This document shows, piece by piece, positions 36,360 through 45,263 of a stretch of 64,000 bases of DNA (its first letter is position 1; each line of letters opens with the position of its first letter). The position numbers and the translations under genes were made by a program. The notes under the pieces were generated by a model, which saw only the letters and a list, made by a program, of their open reading frames with translations, was not told the DNA's origin and did no database searches. The DNA is from Ensifer adhaerens (lineage in GTDB: Bacteria; Pseudomonadota; Alphaproteobacteria; Rhizobiales; Rhizobiaceae): contig NZ_LGAP01000010.1 in NCBI RefSeq assembly GCF_001270265.1, forward strand, positions 121,673 to 185,672. Reading direction: 5' to 3'.

Positions 36360-39300
36360 GTGAAAGACAATCTCATGACATCTCGGCGCTTTGCGCCGCT
36401 CTTCTGGACCCAATTCCTGTCGGCCTTCAACGACAACTTCCTGAAGAACACGCTCGTCTTCCTCATCCTCGCCCAGATGGCGGCAAACGAGGCGGCGTCA
36501 CTCGTCACGCTTGCCGGCGCCGTCTTCATGGCGCCGTTCCTGCTCTTTTCCGCCCTTGGCGGCGAGCTTGCAGACAAGTTCGACAAGGCCATCATGGCTG
36601 AACGGCTGAAAAGGGTGGAGCTCGCGGCCGCGGCCGTCGCCGTCGTCGGCATCGCGCTATCCTCAGTCACCGTGTTGATGGTGGCACTCTTTCTCTTCGG
36701 CGTCATCTCGGCGCTCTTCGGGCCGGTCAAATACGGCATTCTGCCTGATCATCTGGAGCGCAAGGAGCTTCCGCGCGCCAATGCCTGGATCGAGGGCGCG
36801 ACCTTCATCGCCATCCTCGCCGGGACGATCGTGGCGGGGCTCGCCGCCGCGGAAGGCGTCAATCCGTGGCTCTTCGGGCCGATGATGCTCGGGCTCGCGC
36901 TTGCATGTTGGATGTCGAGCCGCTTCATTCCCCGCGTCGGCGCAAAGGCACCGCAGCTTGTCGTCGAGCGCAACATCTTCAAATCGACCGGCCGCCTCGT
37001 CAACGCGCTTCGCGGTGATACCCGCCTTTGGCGTTCGGCCCTGATGGCCTCCTGGTTCTGGCTGGCCGGCGCCATCGTATTGTCGCTGCTGCCGCCGTTG
37101 GTGAAGGACCATCTGGGCGGCGGCGAAACCGCGATTACCGCCTATCTCGCCGTCTTTGCGGTTGCCGTCGGCATTGGATCGGCGATTGCCGCCTGGATGT
37201 CGGCCGGCCGTATCGTGCTCCTGCCGGCGCCCGTAGGCACGCTGATCATGGCATTGTTCGGCTTTGATCTTGCCTGGAGTGTCGCCCATGTCGAGGCAAT
37301 CGGCACAGCCGAAACACTCTCGGCCTTCTTCACTGGTCCCTACACCATTCGCATCGCTGTCGACCTCGCCGGCATGGCCATCGCCGGCGCGTTCCTCGTC
37401 GTCCCGACATTTGCCGCCCTGCAGGCCTGGGCTCAGGAAGACCAGCGCTCGCGTGTGATCGCCGCCGCCAATGTACTCTCGGCCGGCTTCATGACGATCG
37501 GCGGCGGTCTCGTCGCCGGGTTGCAGGCGGCGGGCACGTCCATATCGACGCTTTTCCTCGGCCTCGCCGTGGTGAATATCGTCGCCGCTTGGGTCATGTT
37601 GCGGACCCTGCCGACCAATGCCTTCCGCGATTTCGTCTCCATCCTTTTCCGCGCTTTCCTGCGCCTGGAGGTCGAGGGCCTCGACAATCTGAAGAAGGCG
37701 GGCCGTGCGCCCATCATTGCGCTCAACCATGTCTCGTTCCTCGACGGTGCACTGGCGCTGGCACTCACCGACGAGGAGCCGACCTTCGCGGTCGACTACG
37801 CCATTGCCAAGGCCTGGTGGGTGAAGCCCTTCCTGAAGATGTGCAACTTCCTGCCGCTTGATCCCTCGAAGCCGATGGCAACGCGCACCCTCATCAAGAC
37901 CGTCAATGGCGGTGATCCGCTCGTCATCTTCCCGGAAGGCCGCATCACGGTCACCGGCGCGCTGATGAAGGTCTATGACGGTGCAGCCATGGTCGCCGAC
38001 AAGACCGGCTCGATGGTCGTTCCGGTCCGGATCGACGGGTTGGAGAAAAGCTACTTCTCGCGCCTTTCTTCCCTTCATGTCCGCCGTCGCCTGTTCCCGA
38101 AGGTGAAGGTTACCATCCTGGAACCCGTCCGCCTCTCCGTGCCTGAGGGACTGAAGGGCCGCAAGCGCCGTATCGCTGCGGGAGCCGAGCTCTACCAGAT
38201 CATGTCGATGCTGATGTTCCGCACGACGGATACAGATGTGACCGTGCTTGCGAAAGTGATCCAAACGGCCCACGAGCGTGGCTTCCGCCGGCTTGCCGTG
38301 CAGGACCCTCTGACGGGCTCGCTTTCCTACGGCAAGCTCTTGACCGGAACGGCGGTGCTCGGAGCGAAATTCCAGGCGCTGTTCCCCGAGACCAGGACGC
38401 TCGGCGTGCTGCTGCCCAACGCCAACGGCTCAGTGGCAACGATCCTCGGCGTGATGTCTGCGGGCAAGGTACCGGCCATGTTGAACTTCACGGCCGGGGC
38501 GGCCAACATCCTTGCAGCCTGCAAAGCGGCAAAGGTGCGCCACGTCCTGACCTCGCGCGCTTTCGTGGCCCAGGCCAAGCTCGGTCCGGTGGTCGAAGAA
38601 CTGTCCAGGACGGTGGAGATCGTCTGGCTTGATGACCTGCGCCAGACGATTGGGCTTGCCGACAAGCTCCTGGGCCTCCTGCGTAAAGGAAAGCCGCTGG
38701 CGCGACGCAACGCGGACGACCCAGCCGTAATCCTTTTTACCTCCGGCTCGGAAGGCACGCCGAAAGGCGTGGTGCTGACGCACCGCAACATCCTTTCCAA
38801 TGCCGCCCAGGCTGCCTCACGCATCGATTTCCATTCCGGTGACAAGGTGTTCAACATCCTGCCGGTGTTCCATTCGTTCGGCCTGACGGCTGGCACCATC
38901 CTGCCGCTCGTTTCCGGGGTGCCCGTCTATTTCTATCCTTCGCCGCTGCATTACCGCATCGTTCCGGAGCTGATCTACGCATCCAATGCCACGATCATCT
39001 TTGGTACCGACACGTTCCTGAACGGCTATGCGCGCACGGCTCATCCTTACGACTTCCGTTCCATCCGCTACTGCTTTGCCGGCGCCGAGCCGGTCAAGGC
39101 TGCCACACGCGCTCTCTATATGGAGAAGTTCGGCGTGCGCATCCTCGAAGGCTATGGCGTGACCGAGGCCGCACCGGTCATCTCGCTCAACACGCCGATG
39201 TTCAACAAAGCGGGCAGTGTCGGCAAGATCATGCCCGGCATGGAGTACCGGCTGGAGCCCGTGCCGGGTGTCATCGACGGCGGGCGACTGTTCGTTCGTG

Positions 39301-39758
39301 GCGCGAACGTCATGGCCGGCTATCTGAGGGCGGAGAACCCAGGCGTACTCGAGCCGACGCCGGATGGCTGGCACGACACCGGCGATATCGTCACGGTCGA
39401 CGAAGACGGCTTCATCTTCATTCGCGGACGCGCCAAGCGTTTTGCCAAGATCGGCGGCGAGATGGTTTCGCTTGCGGCGGTCGAGGCACTGGCAGGCGAG
39501 CTCTGGCCCAGCAACCTGACGGTCGTCGTCTCGCTTCCCGACACCAAGAAGGGCGAGCGACTGGTCATGCTGACCGATGCGCCGGACGCGACGCGCAGCA
39601 CCTTCATGAGCTTTGCAAAGAGCAAGGGCGCCATGGACATGATGGTTCCCTCCGAGGTGAAGGTGGGGCCCGTGCCTGTGCTCGGTTCCGGCAAGGTCGA
39701 CTTCGTCAGCGCTCATCGGCTGCTGGCCGAGCAGGCTAAAGCTCAAGAGGCGGCTTGA
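36360..39758 (+). CDS. aas: LplT-PlsC-AMP-ligase fusion: acyl-ACP--lysophospholipid acyltransferase
   Basis: 1132 residues from GTG 36360. Residues about 1-410 are an MFS transporter of the LplT type (W-T-Q-F-L-S-A-F-N-D-N-F-L-K-N). About 430-620 is a PlsC acyltransferase with H-V-S-F-L-D (456) and F-P-E-G-R-I-T. About 640-1120 is an AMP-binding acyl-ACP synthetase with F-T-S-G-S-E-G-T-P-K-G (near 792) and G-D-I-V-T-V-D-E-D-G-F. It flips lysophospholipids inward and re-acylates them. In enterobacteria lplT and aas are separate genes; here one protein does both, a fusion also known elsewhere. It is the last gene of the TetR-controlled operon. Confidence 0.88.
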   Translation: MKDNLMTSRRFAPLFWTQFLSAFNDNFLKNTLVFLILAQMAANEAASLVTLAGAVFMAPFLLFSALGGELADKFDKAIMAERLKRVELAAAAVAVVGIALSSVTVLMVALFLFGVISALFGPVKYGILPDHLERKELPRANAWIEGATFIAILAGTIVAGLAAAEGVNPWLFGPMMLGLALACWMSSRFIPRVGAKAPQLVVERNIFKSTGRLVNALRGDTRLWRSALMASWFWLAGAIVLSLLPPLVKDHLGGGETAITAYLAVFAVAVGIGSAIAAWMSAGRIVLLPAPVGTLIMALFGFDLAWSVAHVEAIGTAETLSAFFTGPYTIRIAVDLAGMAIAGAFLVVPTFAALQAWAQEDQRSRVIAAANVLSAGFMTIGGGLVAGLQAAGTSISTLFLGLAVVNIVAAWVMLRTLPTNAFRDFVSILFRAFLRLEVEGLDNLKKAGRAPIIALNHVSFLDGALALALTDEEPTFAVDYAIAKAWWVKPFLKMCNFLPLDPSKPMATRTLIKTVNGGDPLVIFPEGRITVTGALMKVYDGAAMVADKTGSMVVPVRIDGLEKSYFSRLSSLHVRRRLFPKVKVTILEPVRLSVPEGLKGRKRRIAAGAELYQIMSMLMFRTTDTDVTVLAKVIQTAHERGFRRLAVQDPLTGSLSYGKLLTGTAVLGAKFQALFPETRTLGVLLPNANGSVATILGVMSAGKVPAMLNFTAGAANILAACKAAKVRHVLTSRAFVAQAKLGPVVEELSRTVEIVWLDDLRQTIGLADKLLGLLRKGKPLARRNADDPAVILFTSGSEGTPKGVVLTHRNILSNAAQAASRIDFHSGDKVFNILPVFHSFGLTAGTILPLVSGVPVYFYPSPLHYRIVPELIYASNATIIFGTDTFLNGYARTAHPYDFRSIRYCFAGAEPVKAATRALYMEKFGVRILEGYGVTEAAPVISLNTPMFNKAGSVGKIMPGMEYRLEPVPGVIDGGRLFVRGANVMAGYLRAENPGVLEPTPDGWHDTGDIVTVDEDGFIFIRGRAKRFAKIGGEMVSLAAVEALAGELWPSNLTVVVSLPDTKKGERLVMLTDAPDATRSTFMSFAKSKGAMDMMVPSEVKVGPVPVLGSGKVDFVSAHRLLAEQAKAQEAA

Positions 39759-39779
39759 GGCGAAACGGGCGGAGCCGGC

Positions 39780-40799
39780 TCAGTCCGGCTTCGCGTTTAC
39801 GACAAGCACAGGCGGCGGCAAGCGGAATTTGGGAAGGATGGAAGGTGCAGGGCCGACGCGCAGCACATTGATAAGGCGGTGACCTACAGGCAGCGTGAAG
39901 CGTTGCGTCAGCATGTCGGCGGTCCAGGGGGTATCGGCGAGTGCCGCCATTGGCCAAGCTGCGAAGCCAAAGCGGGTGAAGCCCAGCCAGAAACGGTAGA
40001 AGGCCCGCCCGGACGCAACCGGTGTCTCTTCAGCCGGCCGGTGAAAGAAAAGACAAGCCGTCGCCGTCATTGTTTTTGCAGCTTCTGCCACAAGAGCCTT
40101 GCCGAGCCCGACCCTGTCCGCGAGGTCGAAAAGTGGTGAGCCAAGCACGCGCCCGGCCACGGCACCCTCAAACCGCCCCATGCGCAGTGCCTCCAGATTG
40201 AGACCGTCGAAGCGGTAAGCGGGATGCGAGGGCGACAGGCGCATCCATGCGACCAGTTCGTCGCGGAAGGCAGGATCCCGCATGATCGAGAGGCTTGCCT
40301 GATCGTTGAGCGTGGCAAGGAAGGAAAGGTCGTCTTGCCGATGGACGCGGGTGACGTCGTCGGCATCTGCCGCCCAGCGTTCGACGGCAGCGATCGCCTC
40401 TGGTGGCGCTGGCCCAAAAGGTCCACGCCAGGTAAAGCGCTTTTCAACCCAGTCGCCGAGTTCCGGTGCAGTCGTGCCCCCCTCAGGGGTGAGGCGTGCC
40501 ACCAGCCGGTAACCGTGCCGCCACGAACGGATATCGTCGTTCCAGAGGTCCTCGACCACGGCGCCGGTTCCTCGTGCGGCAAGCGCCATCACCATGCCTT
40601 CGAGCGACGCGCCACAGGAAAGACCGAGGTCGCGCCCGCTTGGATCGCCGATCAGCAGTTGCCGTGACAGGTCCGCGACCAGCAGGATGCGCCCCTCATC
40701 GTCCAACGCCCAGCGGGCCGGCTGGGTGTTGTGGACGGATGGCGCGCGGTTCGCTAAGGCGGCGAGATCGGCCAGGGCTGCAGCGTCGATCCGTTTCAT
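39780..40799 (-). CDS. Acg-type nitroreductase-fold FMN protein
   Basis: 339 residues from the ATG at 40799. It resembles the Acg family: L-A-A-L-A-N-R-A-P-S-V-H-N-T-Q-P-A-R-W near the N-terminus is the flavin-binding S-x-x-N-x-Q-P motif of nitroreductases. The Acg group has two half-domains and often a capped flavin pocket that does not act as a normal nitroreductase. Its ATG overlaps the stop of the GNAT gene before it (ATGA), so it is the last gene of a coupled five-gene operon. The substrate is unknown. Confidence 0.8.
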   Translation of the reverse strand: MKRIDAAALADLAALANRAPSVHNTQPARWALDDEGRILLVADLSRQLLIGDPSGRDLGLSCGASLEGMVMALAARGTGAVVEDLWNDDIRSWRHGYRLVARLTPEGGTTAPELGDWVEKRFTWRGPFGPAPPEAIAAVERWAADADDVTRVHRQDDLSFLATLNDQASLSIMRDPAFRDELVAWMRLSPSHPAYRFDGLNLEALRMGRFEGAVAGRVLGSPLFDLADRVGLGKALVAEAAKTMTATACLFFHRPAEETPVASGRAFYRFWLGFTRFGFAAWPMAALADTPWTADMLTQRFTLPVGHRLINVLRVGPAPSILPKFRLPPPVLVVNAKPD

Positions 40800-41902
40800 A
40801 GGGTTTTCCCGAAGAGGTGCAGCCGGTGCAAAGGGCGGGCGCCGGCTCTTTCGGCCTGCCGCAGGCTCGCCGCGTTCGCGTCGGCGATCCACGTGCCGCC
40901 GGCGGTTTCATATCCGGCCTGTCGCATTTGACCGAGCACGTGGGCGAGCATGAGCGGATTGAGGCCGCGCCCCTGATGCTCCGGCTTCACCCCCTGGAAG
41001 ATGACGACGGCCCGCCGGCGTTGCAGGCGGTGCTTTAGGAGATGCCAGGGGGCACTCAATCCCAGCCGCGACCCCATCGCTTTCAGCATCGGGTTGACAT
41101 CAGGGATGGCAATCACCGAGCCGACCGGCGCGCCATCTTTCTCGACCACAGCCGAAATGCGCGGGTCCATGATCCACTTCATCTCCTTGGCCTGAAACTC
41201 GTACTCCGCGCGGGTGACGGGCACGAACATCGGATTGTCCGAGAAGCTTTCATTGAGGATCAATCGCGAATCTTCCAGGCGTTGGCCGAGCGTGGCGCGA
41301 CGGATCGGTGAGAAGCGAAATCCGTCATCGTGGAGGGCTTGCATCTGCCCCTTTGCCAGCAGCCCGCCTGTTGTCGCTGTCCCGACATCGATCTCGAAAG
41401 TGGTCATCGGGAAGGTCGCCGAATAGCCTCGCGCCTCCAGGAGTTGCGGGAGATAGGGTGGGCCCCATATCTGGTCGGTATAGGGTGCGTTCTCGAAACC
41501 GCCGGTCATGATGCCGACCTGCTGCATGGCGGTCAGGTTGAAATTGCCGAGCAGTTCCGTGAATCCCCGCGCTCTTGCCCAATCCTCCGCCTGTTCGAGC
41601 AGGGCGGCTGCAACGCGGTCGTCATCGGTGCAATCGAAATAGCCGAAATAGCCCTGCGCCAGGCCGAACCTGGCATTCGAGGCGCGATGGACGTGCGCCG
41701 TGATCCGCCCACGCACCGTCGCACCTTCATGGGCGGTGAAGAAGGCGAAGTCTGCGGCCGTGTCGAAAAGCGGGTTCTGTCCGGCAGACAGGAACCGTTT
41801 CAGGTCGCCAAACATCGGCGAGACATAGGGCGCCCTCTCGCCGTAGATCTCGAAGGGAGCCGAGAAGAAGGCTTCCAAGTCGCCTTCGCGAATCTCAATC
41901 AT
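40796..41902 (-). CDS. YghO-like GNAT family acyltransferase
   Basis: 368 residues. The N-terminal part reads G-N-F-N-L-T-A-M-Q-Q-V-G, then Y-L-P-Q-L-L-E-A-R-G-Y, a pattern I associate with YghO-like proteins. The C-terminal GNAT core has V-K-P-E-H-Q-G-R-G-L-N-P-L-M, the acyl-CoA-binding Q-x-x-G-x-G/L loop, and N-A-A-S-L-R-Q-A-E-R-A-G-A-R-P. It overlaps the membrane-protein gene upstream by 8 bases and the nitroreductase gene downstream by 4. It presumably acylates an amine made by this operon. I cannot name the substrate. Confidence 0.72.
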   Translation of the reverse strand: MIEIREGDLEAFFSAPFEIYGERAPYVSPMFGDLKRFLSAGQNPLFDTAADFAFFTAHEGATVRGRITAHVHRASNARFGLAQGYFGYFDCTDDDRVAAALLEQAEDWARARGFTELLGNFNLTAMQQVGIMTGGFENAPYTDQIWGPPYLPQLLEARGYSATFPMTTFEIDVGTATTGGLLAKGQMQALHDDGFRFSPIRRATLGQRLEDSRLILNESFSDNPMFVPVTRAEYEFQAKEMKWIMDPRISAVVEKDGAPVGSVIAIPDVNPMLKAMGSRLGLSAPWHLLKHRLQRRRAVVIFQGVKPEHQGRGLNPLMLAHVLGQMRQAGYETAGGTWIADANAASLRQAERAGARPLHRLHLFGKTL

Positions 41903-43094
41903 GACCTGCGCTCCTCTGCGAAATGAGAAGGGCCATGCGCTGGACGACCTTCAGTTCCGTCTCCGCACCCGGCGTTGCTGAGACGGAGGGCATGTTAAGG
42001 GCGACCAACCGGAAGGGGTGAAGCGATACGAGCATCACATGCGTTGCCTCGTATTTCTCCAGCAGCCAGGCAAGCTGTTCGGAATCGGTTTCCGTCAAGC
42101 CTTGGATCTGTGCGGTTCGCAGGAGCGGTTGATCGATGAAGAGTGCCTTGAGGGCAGGTAGGTCAAAATCGACGAGTTCCGGCTCCCCGAGCTGCAGTGC
42201 GCCTTCAACGAGTGGGTGGTTCTGCAGCTCCCGCAGGAAGCCCAGTGGGTCATCGATCCGGTCCTCAGCCAGATGGCGGATGAGGCTCTGTCGACGCTGT
42301 TCGGCCCTCAGAGTGATGCCGTCCTTCCAAATGACCCCGAGCAGCGAAGCGCAGACGACAACGGTTGCGGTCCGCACCAGGGCGGCAGTGCCAAGCCCAT
42401 TCTCGATGCCGATTGCGACTGCCCCGACAAGCGCGACGGAGAGCAGGATGACAAAGGAGGCGAGCGTGTCCCTATGGCTGACGGTACGCTGACCCAGGCT
42501 GATCAACAGCCAGCACAGGAAGAGGACGGCGACTCCACCCAGCCGCACCGGCATGTCGATGTAAGGCGACCGGAAATCCGTCACGAAGAGCGGCAGGATC
42601 AGAAGCAGCGACAGCGCCACCCGGTCGACGGCTTGGTTCTCAGCCTTCGACAGGCTCGCCCGATCGCGCGTAACCGCCATGTGCGCGGCGAGCGCGAAAC
42701 TTACGAACTGATAGGCAAACAACATGACCGAGCGCCAGGGCTCGGCGAAGATGGCTGGTACCAGAGCAAGAACAATGAAGGTGGCGGCTCCGCCTGCGAC
42801 AATCCATTTCGTTACCTTCGGCGCATGGCGCCGGAGGAGGCCCTCGGCAAGGATGACCGTTGCCAGCGGTACCAGACCGGCGGCCATTACCGTTGCAGCT
42901 TCGAAGATGAAAAGCCCCGTCCACCAGGAAAGGACACGGCTCACCATCAACAGGGAAAGCACGTGCAGTCCGAAAAGGAAGCGGCGGGTGAGCGGACTTG
43001 CTGCGTCGAAGTCGCGAATGGCGCCGATCAGGATCAGCAAGCCGCCGAGGGCGGCGAGCGAGACAAAACTGTCAGCGATGAGGGAAGGGGCCAT
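41895..43094 (-). CDS. Polytopic membrane protein of the ThiF/GNAT operon
   Basis: 399 residues from ATG 43094. Eight or nine hydrophobic segments span about residues 1-270. They include L-I-A-D-S-F-V-S-L-A-A-L-G-G-L-L-I-L and R-L-G-G-V-A-V-L-F-L-C-W-L-L-I. A soluble tail of about 120 residues follows (E-D-R-I-D-D-P-L-G-F-L, ending I-S-Q-R-S-A-G-H-D). I do not recognise the family. It could be an exporter, a receptor or an assembly anchor for the cytoplasmic enzymes encoded on both sides. It starts 14 bases after the ThiF-like stop and overlaps the next gene by 8 bases. Confidence 0.7.
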   Translation of the reverse strand: MAPSLIADSFVSLAALGGLLILIGAIRDFDAASPLTRRFLFGLHVLSLLMVSRVLSWWTGLFIFEAATVMAAGLVPLATVILAEGLLRRHAPKVTKWIVAGGAATFIVLALVPAIFAEPWRSVMLFAYQFVSFALAAHMAVTRDRASLSKAENQAVDRVALSLLLILPLFVTDFRSPYIDMPVRLGGVAVLFLCWLLISLGQRTVSHRDTLASFVILLSVALVGAVAIGIENGLGTAALVRTATVVVCASLLGVIWKDGITLRAEQRRQSLIRHLAEDRIDDPLGFLRELQNHPLVEGALQLGEPELVDFDLPALKALFIDQPLLRTAQIQGLTETDSEQLAWLLEKYEATHVMLVSLHPFRLVALNMPSVSATPGAETELKVVQRMALLISQRSAGHD

Positions 43095-43108
43095 GATCCG
43101 TGTGCCCG

Positions 43109-43993
43109 CTATGACGCCGCAGCGGTCATCTGCGAGAGATAGCGGCGCACGATCGGGCGCAATACCGCCGCAACGAGTGGATTGCGTGGATGCTCGACGC
43201 GACCCGCATGCGGATTGAAAAACCATCCGCGGTGGTCGGCGCCGTGCGGCGTGCCGAGGATCGCATGGATCCCTTCATAGGCCATCAGCATACCCGTGGT
43301 GATCACCATTGGAGCGAAGGACATGCGGCTGCGCTTGCCGGCGACCACCTCGCCGGCGAGCGACAGATCGATGTAGTGCCGGGACGACGAATGGACCATC
43401 ACGTATTCCGCCTCGCATTGGAAGGCAGCGGCCCGCTGGGCGGTCGTCAAGGCGTGCCAGGCGGTTTGCATCGTCGGGTAGCGCAGCCGCTCTTCCGGCA
43501 TCGGGTCCTTCGGACGGGTGACGTAGACGGAGGGTAGGGGGGAGGCATAGGCATCGATCATTGTCGTGCCTTGCTTTCGCGCCGTCCGGTAAAGAAGCAG
43601 ACTTGCGCCGAGATCGTCCGTCCCGTTGACCAGCACGTCCGCATCGGCGACCAGATCCTCCACGTGGTCCGTCCACTCCGGGCCGAAGACGGTTACCGCC
43701 AGACCAGGGTTGATCTTGAGGCACAGGTCGCGGGTCGCCTCTGCCTTCATTTGCCCTATTGTATCGGCAAAGCAGAAGACCTGGCGATTGAGGTTGGACG
43801 TTTCGAAACGATCGATGTCGGCCAGCACGAGGCGGCCGATGCCAGCGCGGACGAGCGCCTGGATACAGGCGCCGCCCATCCCGCCGGTTCCGCAGACGAA
43901 AACCGTCGCTTTTGAAAGGCGCTCCTGTTCCGCTTCGCTGACGAAGCCGATGTTGCGCGTCGTGAAGGTCTCGTAGAAGGACATTTCGCTCAT
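43109..43993 (-). CDS. ThiF/MoeB/E1-like adenylyltransferase
   Basis: 294 residues from ATG 43993, which overlaps the stop of the gene upstream (ATGA). The nucleotide-binding loop is G-T-G-G-M-G (35-40), followed by D-I-D-R-F-E-T-S-N-L-N-R-Q (59-71). The Asp of N-G-T-D-D (about 124-127) is the adenylation Asp region of E1 proteins. The zinc-binding CxxC pairs of MoeB/ThiF are absent, and no clear catalytic Cys loop is seen. It is therefore likely to adenylate a carboxylate without the usual sulfur transfer. No ubiquitin-like or ThiS/MoaD partner lies near. Substrate unknown; context suggests a small molecule or peptide. Confidence 0.82.
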   Translation of the reverse strand: MSEMSFYETFTTRNIGFVSEAEQERLSKATVFVCGTGGMGGACIQALVRAGIGRLVLADIDRFETSNLNRQVFCFADTIGQMKAEATRDLCLKINPGLAVTVFGPEWTDHVEDLVADADVLVNGTDDLGASLLLYRTARKQGTTMIDAYASPLPSVYVTRPKDPMPEERLRYPTMQTAWHALTTAQRAAAFQCEAEYVMVHSSSRHYIDLSLAGEVVAGKRSRMSFAPMVITTGMLMAYEGIHAILGTPHGADHRGWFFNPHAGRVEHPRNPLVAAVLRPIVRRYLSQMTAAAS

Positions 43994-44901
43994 CGGATGG
44001 AGGGCCTCAATATGCCCCATTGCCGCCTGCCGTCGGCCCAATGCAGCACCGGTAGGATCAGTCGTTGCATGAGGATGACGAAGCTCGCGACCGCGAGCCT
44101 CCCAAGGGCGTTGCGCGGCACGCTTTCGAGGAGATAGCGCTGCGCGGCATTCAGATCGAGTTGACCGATCTGAATGAGGTCGTCGCCGCGTTCATAGTCG
44201 AGCTGGGCGGCGCAGAAATCGTTGTACTCCTCCTTGCGGAGTTTCGGCGCTACCTCGAACGTCTTCTTCAGGTTGTCCGAACCGCCGGTATAGGCATTGG
44301 TGATGACGAAGCGGTCTGCATCGAAGCCGGCCTCAGGTCCGACACCGAACACATGACGGTGCGACGCCATGATTTCGGTTGCGATCAAATGCTGGCGCAA
44401 GGAGCGTCGTGCGCCACGCGTCGGTGCCGGAAAAACGTTGCTGAAGGTCTCGGCCACCATGCCGGCGACGGCCGGAACCTGCGTGACGTTGGAAATCCAC
44501 AGCGGGCGGAGCTGGTTGCGCAGGAAGAGAAGGAAACAGGTAAGGCCGTAGAGGACCCAGGACAGACCCTGACTGCGCACCGCGGGATCGACCATTACAA
44601 GTCCCAGGTGGAGAACGTCGGCGGGCTTGCCCGATAGGGAGAGGCCTATCACCGGTAACGCATTGAACGCGATCGGCTGTCCGTCGGATATCCGGTAGAC
44701 GAGCGTGACGATCGTTCGATTAAGCACATCCTCGCTGTCCGAGAAGACACCGTAATCCAGGCTTCCATCCGGAACCGACCGGCGTGCAACCGCCCGGAGA
44801 TCTTGCCGCAAGGCGGTGATTTCTGGTGCTGACATCCAGAGGCCGGGAAACTCGACAATCCGCGCGCGAAAATCGGCTGATGTCTTGAACTTGAGGTCCA
44901 T
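43990..44901 (-). CDS. GNAT-like acyltransferase, first gene of the ThiF operon
   Basis: 303 residues from ATG 44901; a TTG at 44937 would overlap the putative -10 box. The core reads V-L-H-L-G-L-V-M-V-D-P-A-V-R-S-Q-G-L-S, a GNAT acyl-CoA-binding loop, followed by W-I-S-N-V-T-Q-V-P-A-V-A-G-M-V. A C-terminal region contains Y-N-D-F-C-A-A-Q-L-D-Y-E-R-G-D-D. The function is unknown; the acyl donor and acceptor cannot be told. It overlaps the E1-like gene by 4 bases. Confidence 0.65.
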   Translation of the reverse strand: MDLKFKTSADFRARIVEFPGLWMSAPEITALRQDLRAVARRSVPDGSLDYGVFSDSEDVLNRTIVTLVYRISDGQPIAFNALPVIGLSLSGKPADVLHLGLVMVDPAVRSQGLSWVLYGLTCFLLFLRNQLRPLWISNVTQVPAVAGMVAETFSNVFPAPTRGARRSLRQHLIATEIMASHRHVFGVGPEAGFDADRFVITNAYTGGSDNLKKTFEVAPKLRKEEYNDFCAAQLDYERGDDLIQIGQLDLNAAQRYLLESVPRNALGRLAVASFVILMQRLILPVLHWADGRRQWGILRPSIR

Positions 44902-44928
44902 TCGCTTCTTCAGGATGATCGCAAGCAG

Positions 44929-44934
44929 ATTATA
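44929..44934 (-). promoter_or_regulatory. Candidate -10 box of the ThiF/GNAT operon
   Basis: On the minus strand TATAAT stands 28 bases before the ATG at 44901. No clear -35 is seen at the usual distance, so an activator may be needed. This is the only good promoter-like element before the operon. Confidence 0.35.
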
Positions 44935-44937
44935 CAA

Positions 44938-45263
44938 TGAGTTAGGTCCAACGATTCACGGCTTCGCAATGCGCGCGCGGTGGCCGCATGCATCTAATTC
45001 TTGCAGCCGATAGGAAACAATTCGTTTAAGGTGGTGGCCCAGTTACAATTTGCGATGGAAATCTCGCGTTGTTTGCAAGGCCGACGACGGCTGCACACGT
45101 CGACCGCGCCGACTAAGCCGTTCAAAATGGAGCAAAAGCATTTGCCCCACACGCATAGGGAAGTGCCTGGTTTTGCAACCATCAGTATTTCCGAGGCATG
45201 CTCGGCGAAGCCGGTCTGCGACAACAACGCCCACAAGGACATTGTATCGCTCAATCTCAGCAC
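44938..45263. other. Intergenic region, no gene seen
   Basis: About 325 bases between the ThiF operon start and the corA stop. Short frames on both strands lack motifs and ribosome-binding sites. Confidence 0.4.

Noticed and set aside
43990..44901. Idea that this GNAT is an acyl-homoserine-lactone or FeeM-type N-acyl amino acid synthase
   Set aside because: The conserved acidic and Arg pattern of autoinducer synthases is not visible; only a general GNAT acyl-CoA loop can be supported.
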